DNA from: Hetaerina americana
Taxonomy: Eukaryota; Arthropoda; Insecta; Odonata; Calopterygidae
Assembly (NCBI GenBank): GCA_022747635.1
Contig: JAKTNV010000007.1
Location: forward strand, 3,793,905 to 3,857,904
Reading direction: 5' to 3'
Length of the DNA: 64,000 bases
The notes under the pieces were generated by a model. The model searched no databases and was not told the origin of the DNA. It worked only from the letters and a program-made list of their open reading frames with translations. This document shows positions 43,111 to 54,185 of the stretch, piece after piece. The translations under genes and the position numbers were made by a program. Numbering within the stretch: position 1 is the stretch's first letter; every line of letters begins with the position of its first letter.

Positions 43111-44404
43111 GATATAATGCATTCCGGTGAAAGTAATATTCCAGTTAATGCAATATTTCTAGATTTTAAAAAAGCTTTTGATAAAGTCCCTCATTGCAAG
43201 TTACTCGCTAAGTTGGAAAGTTATGGAATACACGGGAGTGTTATATGCTGGATAAGACAATTTTTAAAAAATCGTGTTCAAACAGTCGTTCTGGACGGTG
43301 TATCATCCGATACTGTTAAGGTCACGTCGGGTGTACCACAGGGAAGTGTCATAGGCCCCCTCTTGTTTCTTATTTACATAAATGACCTCAGCACCGTGGT
43401 TAATAGCAGGCTCCGTCTTTTTGCTGACGATGCGGTGATTTATGGGGACATTCGAAGTCGCGATGACAGAGTCATGTTAGCTAACGACCTAAATGCAATC
43501 CAGACATGGTGCGATACATGGCAATTGGAATTAAATTTGAAGAAATGCGTAGTAATACATTTTTGGGAAAAGAGTAACACCCCACCATTTAGTTACAAAG
43601 TGAAGCAAACATAAATCGCGAGGGTAGATTCCTTTAAATACTTGAGTGTAACAATTACTCACGATCTGTCCTGGGGAAAGCACATACGGGAAATATGTGG
43701 TCGCGCTAATAAAAAATTGGGATTTGTAAAAGGAGTGCTGGGTAAATGTGACGAAAAAGTGAATACACGATGTTTTATTGCCCTAGTCAGGCCCCACCTA
43801 GAGTATGCTGCCAGTATATGGGATCCGCAAGAGATAAATTTAATTTCGGAATTGGAACGAGTTCAGCGGAGGGGGGCTAGATTTGTCAAAAATTGCTATG
43901 ACCAACGCAGTAGCGTAACTACTCTGCTTGAAAATTTAGGCTGGGATTCCCTTACACGGCGGCGTTTACAATATAGATTAAACTTATTAAAAACATTTAA
44001 AGATGGGTCCTTTTCCGATGACATCAAGAACATAGTACGAACCCCAACGTATTACGGGCGGAGGGATCACGAATGTAAGATTAGAGAGATTGACTGCAGG
44101 ACAGACAGATTTAAATGGTCATTTTTTCCGAGAACAATAAGAGACCAGAATTCTTTTAATCGAAAACGCCCAGGATCCGACTCGACATAATAAGTATTAA
44201 CCTACAAGGTAGCGACTGCGCAGGGTTATACGCTTGTATTTATATTTTTTATGTATATATACATATTTTTTGCAGGTTCCCCTTACCTTTCCCCATCCAT
44301 TTGAAAAACCCTAATCCCCTCATCCTTTACCTTTTCCTCCTGGTGCTGCACCCCCTGCCACACACTTTCTTGGTGGCTTGCAGGGTATTGATGTAGATGT
44401 AGAT
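43111..44404 (+). mobile_element. 5'-truncated CR1-like retrotransposon inserted in RTE
   Basis: Starts inside the RT region (SGESNIPVNAIFLDFKKAFDK). It ends with the family 3' terminus CACCCCCTGCCACACACTTTC, GGTGGCTTGCAGGGTATTG and (ATGTAG)n at about 44,404. RTE sequence borders both sides; GGAGGAGGGA on the left and GATGAGGGA on the right may be a short diverged target duplication. It belongs to a CR1 subfamily different from the intact copy at 12.5-16.6 kb. Confidence 0.85.
43117..44190 (+). pseudogene. CR1-like RT C-terminal half with one in-frame stop
   Basis: One phase is open from 43,117 to 44,190 except for a single TAA at 43,612-43,614. Before it: DFKKAFDKVPHC, SGVPQGSVIGPLLFLIYIND and FADD at 43,420-43,431. 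After it: HIREICGRANKKLGFV, RPHLEYAASIWDPQ, RVQRRGARFVKN, LGWDSLTRRRL, and SFFPRTIRDQN near the end. Upstream RT and the endonuclease are missing, so it cannot act alone. The near-intact frame suggests a fairly recent insertion. Confidence 0.85.
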
Positions 44405-44909
44405 GAGGGAGTTGATGACGGGGACGTTGAGTAAGGATGTTAAGAAAAGACTCGTAAAAACTTTGATATGGAGCGTGGTTGTGTACGGCGCGGAAATGTG
44501 GTCATTGAAGCAGGAGGATAGACGTAGACAGGAGGCTTTTGAAATGTGGGTGTGGAGAAGAATGGAGAAGGTGAAATGGACAGAGAAGAAAACAAATGAG
44601 GAAGTACTTGGTATGGTGGGCGAAGAGAGGAGTTTGTTGGGAGCAATCCTATGGAGGCAGGAAAAGTGGCTGAAGGGGGTTTTGACCGGCAGCGGGATGT
44701 TGAAGACTGTAATGGAGGGGAGAATGTTAGGCAAACGAGGAAAGGGAAGGAACAGGATAGGGATGTTGGACGGGATGAAGGGGGAAGAAAGTACTCGGAG
44801 CTGAAGAGGGACCTGATGTAGAGTAGGATGTTTTGTTTTGCAAGGGGCCACAAATTATTTAATTAGTAATTATGTCCATCAAAAAACATACCTTAACCGG
44901 TAGATTACC

Positions 44910-44913
<4 letters not shown>

Positions 44914-44977
<64 letters not shown>
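44914..44977. repeat. (TA)n array at RTE-RTE junction
   Basis: 64 bases of pure TA repeat lie between the 3'UTR of RTE copy C (CGGTAGATTACCTAAT) and the 5' end of RTE copy E (CCTCCCCGGACTACAACC). Confidence 0.95.
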
Positions 44978-44981
<4 letters not shown>

Positions 44982-44983
44982 CC

Positions 44984-46640
44984 TCCCCGGACTACAACCT
45001 TGACGTGGTGGATGGGCTTGTGCGTTCCGATGACCCCTAGAGCTGTGCTAGCGGGAGAAATAATAATTGCTCCTGGTAGGGTCACCCATGCCAGATAGGT
45101 CAAAGGTTAGGAGCCAGACGAAAGGTAGTCCACGCGGCGTCTGTTCCTCAGTGAGGCGGCTTCAATGGCGTCTAACCCCAGTGTGGCGGCCAGTAAGTGA
45201 TGTTGTCTTGTTAAATATACTATTGATAAAGACAACGAGAAACCACCTCAATTATTATTCCCAAGGATTTTATGATGGGCAGTATAGAGAATATAAGTCG
45301 TGGCAACTACGGGACTCGGCCCAATCGGCCTTGTGACATGTCCGACAGCGGGGGAGGTAAGGCTTCCACGGACGTCATCCCACGAAACCCTTGCAAGGAA
45401 AAACCGGCAGCAGCAGGACATAAGACGCAGAAGAAGAAGACCAATTTAGTCAGAATGGGAACTTGGATTGATAAGGCAAAGATAGGGACAGGAAAATTAG
45501 GAAATATAATGCAAGAGATGGAAAGAAGAAATATAGGAGCTTGAGGTTTATACAAGGTGAGGTGGAAGGGTAGCAGGCATTAATGGAATGATAGTTGTAT
45601 GGTAATATATAGTGGAGGGGCTGAGAGCGAACAAGGGGTAGCCATAATATTAAAAAAAGAGGTAAGAAGAAGTGTAGTCAACATAGGGCAAGCAACGGAT
45701 AGAATATTGCTAGCATGAATAAAAGAAGCACCGACAAATGTTTTCATTGATCATGTATGCATCCCACCAAGCAATCATAAGAATGAATAAGTCGATAGGA
45801 TAAACGAACAGGTGGAGGACATAATGGCGTATGTTTTTACGGGGAAACGGTTGATAGTGATGGGGGATTGGGATGCGATGGTAGGCGAAGGAAGAGATGG
45901 TGATGAGGTGGGGGACTACGGTTTAGGCACGAGGAATGACCGCGGGGAGAAAACAGTTCAGTTCTGCAGGAGACAGCGGTTAGTCATCACCAACACTTGG
46001 TTAAGACCCCACCATTGGCGTAGGTATGCATGGAAAATGCAAGGCGACTCAGAAAGGTATCAGTTAGATTATATAAAGGCTAGGCACAGATTCGGCAACA
46101 TTATGATTTATTCGCAAAGTTTACCGGGAGTGGTTGTGGAGTCTCACCACAATTTAGTTGTTATGAAGGGAAGCGTCCGATTCAAAAAGATAAGGCAGCG
46201 GCGGTGGCAGGGCTGTTTGTCATAATTTAGCGCTAATGTTGTGATACCACGTGGTGAAGAGGATAGAAGCGAAAGGCGCATGAGGTAGTGGAATTAAGAA
46301 CCATCGACTGGAATCTCAGAGAAGGAGTATCAGCAAGCTGTGGACGAAATCATGAATGAGGGAAAAGAGTGGACCACTAACAAGGAAATTGGGGCACAAA
46401 AATATTGAAAAATGGAATTTGGAAAGTCGCTAAAAAACTATAGGAACTGTTATTAGGGAAAGTATTAGGAAAATTTGAACGCGGATTAGATAATATGAAA
46501 GGCACATACGAGAAGGAAATGGAAGACGGTAAATAAAGAGTCAGAAGGAATCACAAATGGTCAAAAAATAAAAATAAATGTGTGTAACAATTGGAGCAAA
46601 AGAAGCAGTGCGAGGATATGGGATGTTTGTAGTGGTTAAG
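44984..46640 (+). pseudogene. RTE-like retrotransposon, copy E (5' and endonuclease part)
   Basis: Begins at the family 5' motif CCTCCCCGGACTACAACCTT. The decayed endonuclease includes TWIDKAKIGTGKLGNI (about 45,460), IVMGDWDAMVGEGRDGDEVG (about 45,856) and NTWLRPHHWRRYAWKMQGDS (about 46,000), and HHNLVVMKGSVRFKKI at about 46,145-46,195. Weak homology continues to about 46,620 (EYQQAVDEIMNEGKEW). It contains many stops; the RT is absent. Confidence 0.75.
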
Positions 46641-46674
46641 CAACACCTAAATGCAAAACTATACCGAAAGTGGC

Positions 46675-46955
46675 GTAAACACTCATGCAAAATCCCTTCA
46701 TCCAACACTCATGTAAACACACACACCATTAACTAACAAACATTGGCACTCCAGGATGCAGAATGGAATCTATCCAACAACGCGCAAGCCAGAATATGAA
46801 AAGCAAGAATGCGAAACTCCACAACTACATGAACATGTAATATAAAACGCTTTCCTCCCCATGAACGCAGGTAGGGAATGTGACCCAACGCTGCTGGAAG
46901 CGGGAGGGTCCCCCCCACGGAGAGGGACGAGTGATGGAAGGGGAAACTAAAAGCA
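46675..46955 (-). mobile_element. CR1-associated repeat, copy 3, diverged
   Basis: Matches the inner part of copies 1 and 4 on the minus strand: CACTCATGCAAAATCCCTTC, ATGCAGAATGGAA, AACGCGCAAGCCAG, GGGAATGTGACCCAACG and GGAGAGGGACGAG appear in the same order. Both ends are missing and identity is clearly lower, so it is older or from a related subfamily. Confidence 0.65.
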
Positions 46956-46964
46956 GTCAAAGTA

Positions 46965-47178
46965 TAGCAAATAATACTGTTAAGAGCACTACAACCGTGT
47001 ATCGCGCCCCGCAGCGCGAGAGGCAAGGCTTCCTTTATCTCACGAAACGTTTGCGAAGCAAAAGTAGTTAGAATAGAAACATGGAGTTTCAGAACAGGAA
47101 AATTAATGAATAAAGAGCGAGAGACGGAGCGAGGAAATATAGATGTTCTGGGCCTGTGAGGGCAAGGTGAGATAGAAG
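46965..47178 (+). pseudogene. RTE-like 5' fragment, diverged
   Basis: Shares with RTE copy D, in order, CGTGTATCGCGCCCCGCAGCG-like, AGGCAAGGCTTCC, CACGAAACG and GAAATATAGATGTTCTGGGC. It encodes remnants like WSFRTGKLMNK and ERGNIDVLGL. It ends where CR1 ORF1 begins at 47,180. Confidence 0.55.
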
Positions 47179-47179
47179 T

Positions 47180-47824
47180 ATGCTGGAGAAAATGGTGCGG
47201 GAGCTTCGATCGGAGATCGCCGGCCGGAGGGCTCCCCTCAGGAGAGATGGTGCTCGGGGTGGGAATACGAAAACACGCCACGCCCAAAGGGACGCACGGA
47301 TTCGTCCGAATGCAACAAGTGGCTGGGCGATTAGAGATCTACCCCGCGTCCAATCTCTCAACCAGGGAGTGTCTCACGTCCGTAGGTCGGACGATTGGAG
47401 GGTCGTCTCTCGGGGCAAGGGGAAGGTAACGCTGCGGCGAGGATTGGACTCTGCGGAGGCAGATACCATCCCCGTCTCCAACAGGTACCAGGTGCTGTCG
47501 GATGACAGCACCACCGTACCTGCATCCCCTACCCCTACTCCGAGGGCACTGCCTAGGGTAAGGCATCAGCGGTCGGGGAGGGAGGGAACCGTTATATTAG
47601 GCAGTTCCAATGTCCGGCGTATAATGAATCCGCTGCGCCGCAGAGTCCAACAGGAGGGAGGTGTTGGATTCTTGTCGTCCTGGTGTATAACAGGCGGTGG
47701 GGTACCCCAGGCGACGCTGGCGGTGAAGGCGGCCGTCAGTAATACGGGCTGTTCCAAGCTACGCATTGTGGCTCATGTCGGGACAAACGACGCCTCGGAA
47801 CGTGGATCTGAAGAGATCCTGTAG
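47180..47824 (+). pseudogene. CR1-like ORF1, truncated esterase domain
   Basis: Highly similar to residues about 44-254 of the intact ORF1: RELRSEIAGRRAPLRRDGAR, GWAIRDLPRVQS, ADTIPVSNRYQVLSDDS, and the esterase blocks GSSNVRRI and HVGTNDASERGSEEIL. A TAG follows directly at 47,822-47,824, so the final third of the domain with its His is missing. The frame then passes into ORF2 sequence, a deletion or chimeric junction. Confidence 0.8.
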
Positions 47825-49786
47825 CAAACAATGAGGTTTTTCCAAACAGATTCAAAATTTACAGAAGGGACAGACCAAATAGGTTGGGTGGGGGAATATT
47901 CATTGCAGTAAAGTCACATCTTAGTAGCCAACGATATGAATGCGACGTAGATGACATGGAAAGCGTTTGGTGCAACATTAAGGACTACAACGGCAGAAGC
48001 CTATTCGTGTGTTCATTTTATAGACCCCCAGATTCTAACACAGATGTCCTACACAAGCTCGACGAACAAATATCTACTCTCAGCAGCAGGCATAGAACAG
48101 TAATATTATACTCGCTGGTGACAAAAATCTACCGTCAATTGACTGGGACAACTACTGTGTAGGAAAATCTGCCAGAAACAGAGATTCATGCCAAGAGCTC
48201 CTTCATATATTCACAAAACACTCCTTAGAACAAATTGTTAAATCACCAACACGGGGCCAAAGCATACTAGACATCTTTGCGACTTCTATTCCCGAAATCA
48301 ACACTAACATTGAAATAATAGACTGAATCAGTGACCATTAGGCTATTCTAGTAGAGTTAAAAACTAAGTTCGTCAAAATAAACAAAGAAAAGCGTAAAAT
48401 ATACCTATACAACAAGGAAAATTTTAACGGACTACGAGAATATTTAAAAATAAAATTACCAGATTACAAGACAAAAACACTGACAACCAATACAGGGAAC
48501 ACTTGGAGTTATTTCTTGAATATTTTACGCGAAGGAATGAAGACGTACATCCCGTCCAAACTCAAATGCGACAGTATAGAACCTAGATGGTACAACGGGG
48601 AAGTCAGATCGACATTAAGAAGGCGAAGAAAGCTACAGTCAAATTTTAAAAAGAGTTTAAAAAGTTACGATATAGTTTATATGAATACATCCAAACATTA
48701 ACTAAAACAATGCCGTAGTAAGATGAAAAGTATTCATCTACATCTACATAATACCCCGCAAGCCGCCGCAAGTGGCGGGGGGTGTTAGGTCTCCAACCGT
48801 AAAAAAGAAAAATACCACATGCAAAAAAAAAAAAAACACGGGAAATTACACCCACAGCAGCGCACACACTCATGCAAAAATCCCTTCATCCAATACTCAT
48901 GCAAACACATATACCGCAAAACAACTAAAAAACTGCACCCCATGATGCAGCACGAAAGACATTCTACAACACGGAAGCCAGGACACAACAAGCAAGAAAT
49001 TGAAACATTACTACCACATGAAAATGCACCACGAAACACTCGACCCCCAAAGAGTCTCTAATTGGCAGGGAATGCGACCCAACGTTGCAGGTAGCAGGAA
49101 TTTGCCCCCGCGGAGAGGGACGAGGGATTGAAAGGGAAACTTAAAAACAGATGAACAGAACATGAATGAGGTCATTCGGAAAGAATGGGTTATTATAGCA
49201 AAACACATAAGGTTAGTGGAAGAGCATGCATTTAAATACAACTAATTATTTTTTTAGTATTTAGTATTATGCGCACAGCACTACACTCTTTTAAATCTAA
49301 AACGCTAAGCGAATATCTTGAGGAAAATCCAACGTTATTCTGGTCCTATGTTAGGGAAATACAGGGTAAACGTCCAACTGTTCATTCTTTGAAGACGGAA
49401 AATGGAGAAATCATTACAGATAGCGTGAAAAAGGCAAATATTTAAACCATTTTATCCGGAGCGTCTACAATAAAAACACAAACGCACCAAACGATCCTCC
49501 ACAGCCACCCGGGGAACACATGAGCGATCTTACACTGACCAAGCAGGGAATAGTACATCTGCTCCGTAATATCAAAGCAGAAAAGGCACCTGGTCCGGAA
49601 GAAATACCTGCTAGAATATTAAAGGAATTAGCTGAAGACATTGCCCCATTTTTACATATTGTTTTTCTAAAATCGATCGAAGAAGGCTCAGTGCCTCGCG
49701 ACTGGAAGCTAGCCCATATAACTTTCTTCTATAAAGGCGGCAATAGGGATAAACCAACCAATTACCGACCCATTTTTTTTTTTTAG
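47825..49786 (+). pseudogene. CR1-like ORF2 relic (endonuclease to early RT)
   Basis: Pieces in order on the plus strand are YRRDRPNRLGGGIFIAVKSH (about 47,860), VCSFYRPPDSN (about 48,010), SPTRGQSILDIF (about 48,245), PSKLKCDSIEPRWYNGEV (about 48,553) and FWSYVREIQGKRPTVHSL (about 49,338). The RT start is GIVHLLRNIKAEKAPGPEEI to NYRPI (49,541-49,780). There are frame breaks at about 48,110 and 48,325 and a stop at about 49,445. It is interrupted by the 521-bp repeat at 48,735-49,255 and ends at a T12 run bordering an opposite-strand CR1 fragment. Confidence 0.8.
48735..49255 (-). mobile_element. CR1-associated repeat, copy 4, full unit with target duplication
   Basis: AGTATT stands at 48,729-48,734 and again at 49,256-49,261, directly outside the unit, a 6-bp target duplication. 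The unit is in minus orientation: 5' AAAAAAATAATTAGTTG at 49,255 and 3' TATGTAGATGTAGATG at 48,735. It begins at the same 5' base as copy 1. A GGCGTGT segment present in copies 1 and 2 is deleted near 48,775. The target is an unrelated CR1 copy, so this is a genuine insertion event. Confidence 0.85.
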
Positions 49787-50607
49787 TCAAGTTAAGTTAA
49801 GTCGTTTGTGAATGTAACACCTAGGTATTTTACCGTATCAACTACTGCTAGGTCAACTCCAGCTAATTTGTCAGCAAATCCCGTTGATCTTTTAAAGAAA
49901 TTTATTACCGACCATTTATTATAATTTAGTGTCAAACCCCAGTTAGAACACCATTTAGTAATGCAATCTAAATCCTGCGCTAGAATGAAACGGTCCTCAT
50001 CCCCAGATATCTCCCGATAGATCAATGTGTCATCCGCGAACATCCTAATTTTACTTTTCACTTCACGGTTCAAATCGTTACAAAAATCAAGAAAAGCAAC
50101 GGCCCGATTACACTTCCCTGAGGTACCCCCGACGTGACTCGAGCGCTGTCGGAACTAGCGCCATCAAGGACCGCCCTCTGTTCCCGCTCTGAAAGAAAAT
50201 CTTTAACCCAAATTATGGCGCCCTTGTTTATACCCGCGACTTTTAATTTATGAATGAGTTTACCATGGGGAACCTTATCAAATGCCTTTTGAAAATCTAA
50301 AAAGATCGCATCCACTTGCCTATCTCTCTCACCAGATAAAAGTAAATCATGTGTAAATAATCCTAATTGGGTTTCGCAGGAGCGGGTTTTCATGAATCCG
50401 TGTTGATTGTCAATTAAAAAGTTAATGTCATCAAGGTGTCTCATTATTGGAGTGACATTTATGTGCTCTAAGATTTTGCAACAGATAGAAGTTAGAGATA
50501 TAGGTCTGTAATTAGTGGGGTCCTCCCTGTCACCACTTTTAAAAATAGTCGTTATTTGCGCGGTTTTCCAAATCTTAGGTACTTTGCACGCTGTGAGTGA
50601 TTTGTTG
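49773..50607 (-). pseudogene. CR1 RT fragment of the intact-copy family, with A12 at its 3' side
   Basis: On the minus strand it covers the RT from KVPKIWKTAQ-like sequence (50,600) to KYLGVTFTNDLT (about 49,800). It keeps NQHGFMKTRSCETQLGLF, DFQKAFDKVPHGKLIHKL, SGVPQGSVIGPLLFLIFV (frameshift just after) and MFADDTLIYREISGDEDR. It closely matches the intact ORF2. The minus-strand 3' side is a run of 12 A (49,773-49,784) in place of the 3'UTR. Both coding ends are missing. Confidence 0.8.
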
Positions 50608-51075
50608 AGTTTTCAAGGTTCCCCTTCCACCCCTCGTCTCTCTTGTGAGGGAGGACGCCTCCGTTAACCGCCTGCGGGGGTGTGTTATATTCCTTACTCG
50701 TGACATTGGGGGCGGAGACCATGAATTGATTGTCCACTGTGATAGGAGAAGTTTCCCCACCTTACTTCTCAATTCCGCATTACCTGTCTTTTTATGATTG
50801 GAGCCCGTCGTTTAATTGTTTGTGGTTTATTTTAATTCCCTTTTCTTGCATAACAAAGAAACAATCCATAAAATTAATTAACCCTTGTTTTCAATTAAGT
50901 CTTCCTCCATAATTTTTACAAATTTACACGCCATTTGATAATTTTTTATTAAATATTTTCAAAATTGACCTTTTCATCCCGTATCTACCCTTATCACTTA
51001 CGCTTCCCCCCTTGTGCCTGCACCTCCTACCACACACCTTTTTGGTTCATCGGTGGGTATTTAGGTCGATGTGGA
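50608..51075 (+). mobile_element. CR1-like 3'UTR and terminus
   Basis: Shares with the copy at 25,690-26,125 the segments TTCCCCACCTTACTTCTCAA-like, CTTGTTTTCAATTAAGTCTTCC, CATTTGATAATTT and CACCTCCTACCACACACC. The terminus reads GGTGGGTATTTAGGTCGATG. It may be the 3' part of the CR1 element at 47.8-49.8 kb after deletion of the middle. Confidence 0.6.
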
Positions 51076-51829
51076 AGTAGACGCTGTAGTAATCCGGGTA
51101 CGAGTGAAACCTTGAGAGGAGAATGCTCCAGTCCTCGTCGCTCACAGCGTCCCCAATGGCTGCCATGCATGGAGAGTGGGGCTTGGATAGGAAGGAGCAG
51201 CAGGGGTGGCGAGTCATAGGGTCGGGGGTCGTCCTGGGACATGGCATCCCCGGCGCCGCGTCACCGCCTTCTCCCAATTCCTCTCCCTTCGCTCCCGACG
51301 CTTGCGCCGCCGTCCAAGCGACCGAACAGTGGGGGGGGGGGGAGCGCCTGAATCATTTACGCCCCCCTCACCCAGAGCAACGGTGCACAGCTCACTGACG
51401 CCTCTACATCTTCTATCGCTCGCGACGGCGACATCGAACCAAGTGTCATCTATGCATCAATATCTCATTCTCCTATGCCATCCTCGTTAATTAATGTTGA
51501 ATGATTTATAAAGCGCAAACAGCATTCACGCCCTTGAACTTGATCCGAGAGCGAAGAACTTTTAAGCAGAAAAGAAATTGAAGACCGCGCCATTGTTACT
51601 TTTCAATTTAACAACAAGTTCATGTACAATGCTACATCTTGTTGAAATATAATTTCCTCGCGTGTGCTCAAATATCTCCACGTCGCTTCTGACATGCATA
51701 TATTTTTCTATCTCCCCAATTAACATCAGACAACATCGACATGTTCTGCCCACTCTTCGGTCAAACGAGTGTGCCCTCTCCCTTGTCTCGCTCGATGCAA
51801 CTTGGCAGAGCAACCGGCAATTCGACGTC
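51076..51829. other. anonymous sequence
   Basis: GC-richer at first, with a G run at about 51,330-51,341. Open frames on both strands have no recognisable domain. Confidence 0.4.
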
Positions 51830-52110
51830 TTGTGTGGGTGGAGGCCTGTCGTGTGTGTGTGTGGTTTGCTTCATTTTTATTCCCTTTTTTCGCATAACAA
51901 GGAACTAATTGATTGGGTGAATTAACCCTAGTTTTGTATTGGGCCTTCCTCCAGCAAGTATTCTACAATTTTGCAAGTGGCTTGATAGCTTTTTAACAAA
52001 TATGTTTCCCTTATTCCTTCCTCTCCCCTATCACTCACCCTTCCCAACTGGTGCTTGCACCCGGTGCCACACACCTTTTTAGTGGACTGTGGTGTATTTA
52101 TGGCGATGTC
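51830..52110 (+). mobile_element. CR1-like 3'UTR and terminus
   Basis: GTGGTTTGCTTCATTTTTAT, CGCATAACAAGGAACTAATT, CCTTCCTCCAGCAAGTATT, CCCTATCACTCACCCTTCCC and GTGCCACACACCTTTTTAGTG match the other plus-strand CR1 3'UTRs in order. No coding sequence is attached. Confidence 0.6.
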
Positions 52111-53989
52111 GAATCGAACTATATCCATCACGATCACGTCATTTAAAGGTCTCTAGTGTCACCATCACTGCTCGGTTAAAATCTCCTGGTGTATTTAGTA
52201 ATAAGAAGTGAGGACCACGAATATCATAAGAAACCAGTCAATCAGGAGAAATAAATAGATAGGGCAGACGGGTAAGGAAGGGTTTGGATGATGTGTGAAA
52301 TTCTACGGCGATTATCAAAGAAGGCAAGGAAAGAAGTTAACCTTAGGGCACAACATCGACGATGAAGTACTGACCGGACTGTTCAGAGGGCATCCGGGTG
52401 AGGGGTCGGTGCGGGGGGGGGAGATCCCTGGGGTTCGTGGGAGGGGGTGCGACGGGAGGAGATACCTCCACTCCTTGGGTCCCTCGACAGGAGAAACCGC
52501 CTGCCGCCCGTCTTCACCCGGCAGCGAAAATATTTGGTTTAACATTGAAAGTTACGATCCGTATCGAAACAACATCACTTGCTTGACCAAATCGATTTCA
52601 TCCATCGACTCTCTCCCAATTCGATGACCCCCGGCAGAGATCTCGAAAACACGACTTGCTCCGATGGTTAACTAAACGGATTAGACTTTTCCAGCTCAGT
52701 TGAACCGAAATAGCGATTCAATGAAGAGGTTGAACATACGAGAGATCTTCCTTAAACGAAGGATCAGATGGTGAACGAGGCAGCATAATGGAAATGCACA
52801 CCTCGAGATCCGTTGTGACAATTTCCCGAGGTGCATATGAATTGCGGCCGTTTGAGTCACCAACGACTGCTGCGGTGACATTTCTTGTGTCCTCCTGGGA
52901 TGAAAAAAATCATAGTATTATTTGATTTCCTCGTGTAATTTATTCTACATATGGCACTGCGCATTCCATCCGACTTGAATCGTAGTTTAGCAAATAGATT
53001 CCTAATTGCTGGAAGAATAGAAGGCTTTGAAATGCGGTGCTGAAGGAGTGTGCTGCAGATTAAGTGGAGAGACGAAGCGGAAGAACGAGCAGCAAATGGA
53101 AAAACATAAGAGGAAAGGAAGAAATGGAGAATCTTTAGCGAAGAACCAGTTGTATTGGACACACCAGGAGACGTATTTGATTGGATTAGGTGGAATCATG
53201 AAAGAAGGGATAAGAGGAGAGATGTCGAGGGAAAGATCAAAAGAGGGAAGTGAAGAGGGCACAGTAAGCAAGACGTAAAACATAACAGCTATAAGGGGCT
53301 TAGGGAATCAACTCCGAAGAGAGAAAAGTGGATGGCTGCACTAACTCAATGGTAAATCTTTTAATTTAAGTACTGACGGTGATGTTACAATCACGTCAAT
53401 AACCTATATTACCCACCGCAAGATTCGTAAGTCAGGCTTATTCGGTACTGTTTTGAGAATGTCTTGTTTTTCTGAGACGCTCAATATTTATATTTAAAGG
53501 TTATAGAAATCAAAAATCCCAGTTGCCATCCACGGCGTCTACACAGGACTAGTTAGGTTCACTCAAATAGACACACTTTCACTAATTTAATGTGTTTTGC
53601 TGTCAAAAACCTTCCCGCGTGGCCACGTGGGAGTGCCGTTAAAGAATGTTTAGTGCTCGGTACAGTATTGCTTGGCCCGACTGGTTTGCTTTCAAGCATC
53701 TCCTTCGCCCCCTCTCTCTTCGCGTGTGTGGGATGGGGGGGGGTCAGGGGCACGCGCCTTCGCTGCCTGTCTGCCGCGGCGCGTCACATTCCCTGTCTGT
53801 GATAGTGGAGTTTCCCCTTCTTGCTTTTCAAATCTAATTTCAACGTTACCGGGGAGATTATTACCAAATTTGCATGTATTGACACATTGACATGCATATG
53901 GGTTGAGAAGGTTGTTACATAAAACAGGATGAGTTCAAAAATTATGCAATTGAATTTCCCGCGTCGCTCCTATTGGTCAGATTGGAATC
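52111..53989. other. mostly anonymous sequence with a weak CR1 3'UTR fragment
   Basis: 53,750-53,870 carries GCGTCACATTCCCTGTCTGTG and GTGGAGTTTCCCCTTCTTGC, resembling the CR1 3'UTR at 25,750. The 83-aa frame at 53,027-53,278 is basic and only faintly like an RTE C-terminal tail. Nothing else was recognised. Confidence 0.35.
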
Positions 53990-54185
53990 AAACTACTTGG
54001 AGTAGGTGAAGGGAGACATTGAGCTTTGCCGCCAGACCGGTCTCAGTGCTCTCCAAGCTATGGAAGCGGCAGGACGTCTGTTATTGTAAACCTCAGCGCG
54101 CCGACCGAGTTTTGAAAGACCAACCGAGCGGAAATTTCAAAAGAACTTTTGCAGCGTATTGAAAATGAACTTTATTATTTCGACA
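53990..54185 (+). repeat. unclassified dispersed repeat, copy 2
   Basis: Shares with 20,030-20,290 (inverted) the blocks CTTGGAGTAGGTG, GAGCTTTGCCGCCAGACCGG, TCTCAGTGCTCTCCAAGC, AGGACGTCTGTTATTGT and CGTATTGAAAATGAAC. Both would encode a peptide like LCRxTGLSAL. RTE copy D begins at its 3' border. The family was not recognised. Confidence 0.55.

Larger units (their letters stand above)
43048..44977 (+). mobile_element. RTE-like retrotransposon, copy C, split by a CR1 insertion
   Basis: 43,048-43,110 (GGTCAAAGTAGTAAGGACGT and onward) and 44,403-44,913 are consecutive parts of the RTE C-terminal region. The second part encodes MRELMTGTLSKDVKKRLVK, MYGAEMW-like VVYGAEMWSLKQ and GRMLGKRGKGRNRIGML, then the 3'UTR (ACCTTAACCGGTAGATTACC) and a (TA)n tail. 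The 1.3-kb CR1 copy between them is a younger insertion. The RTE is 5' truncated at 43,048. Confidence 0.8.

Noticed and set aside
53027..53278. 83-aa basic open frame as RTE C-terminal tail
   Set aside because: Similarity to RTE tails is only compositional; no RPHL, FADD or terminal motif nearby supports it.
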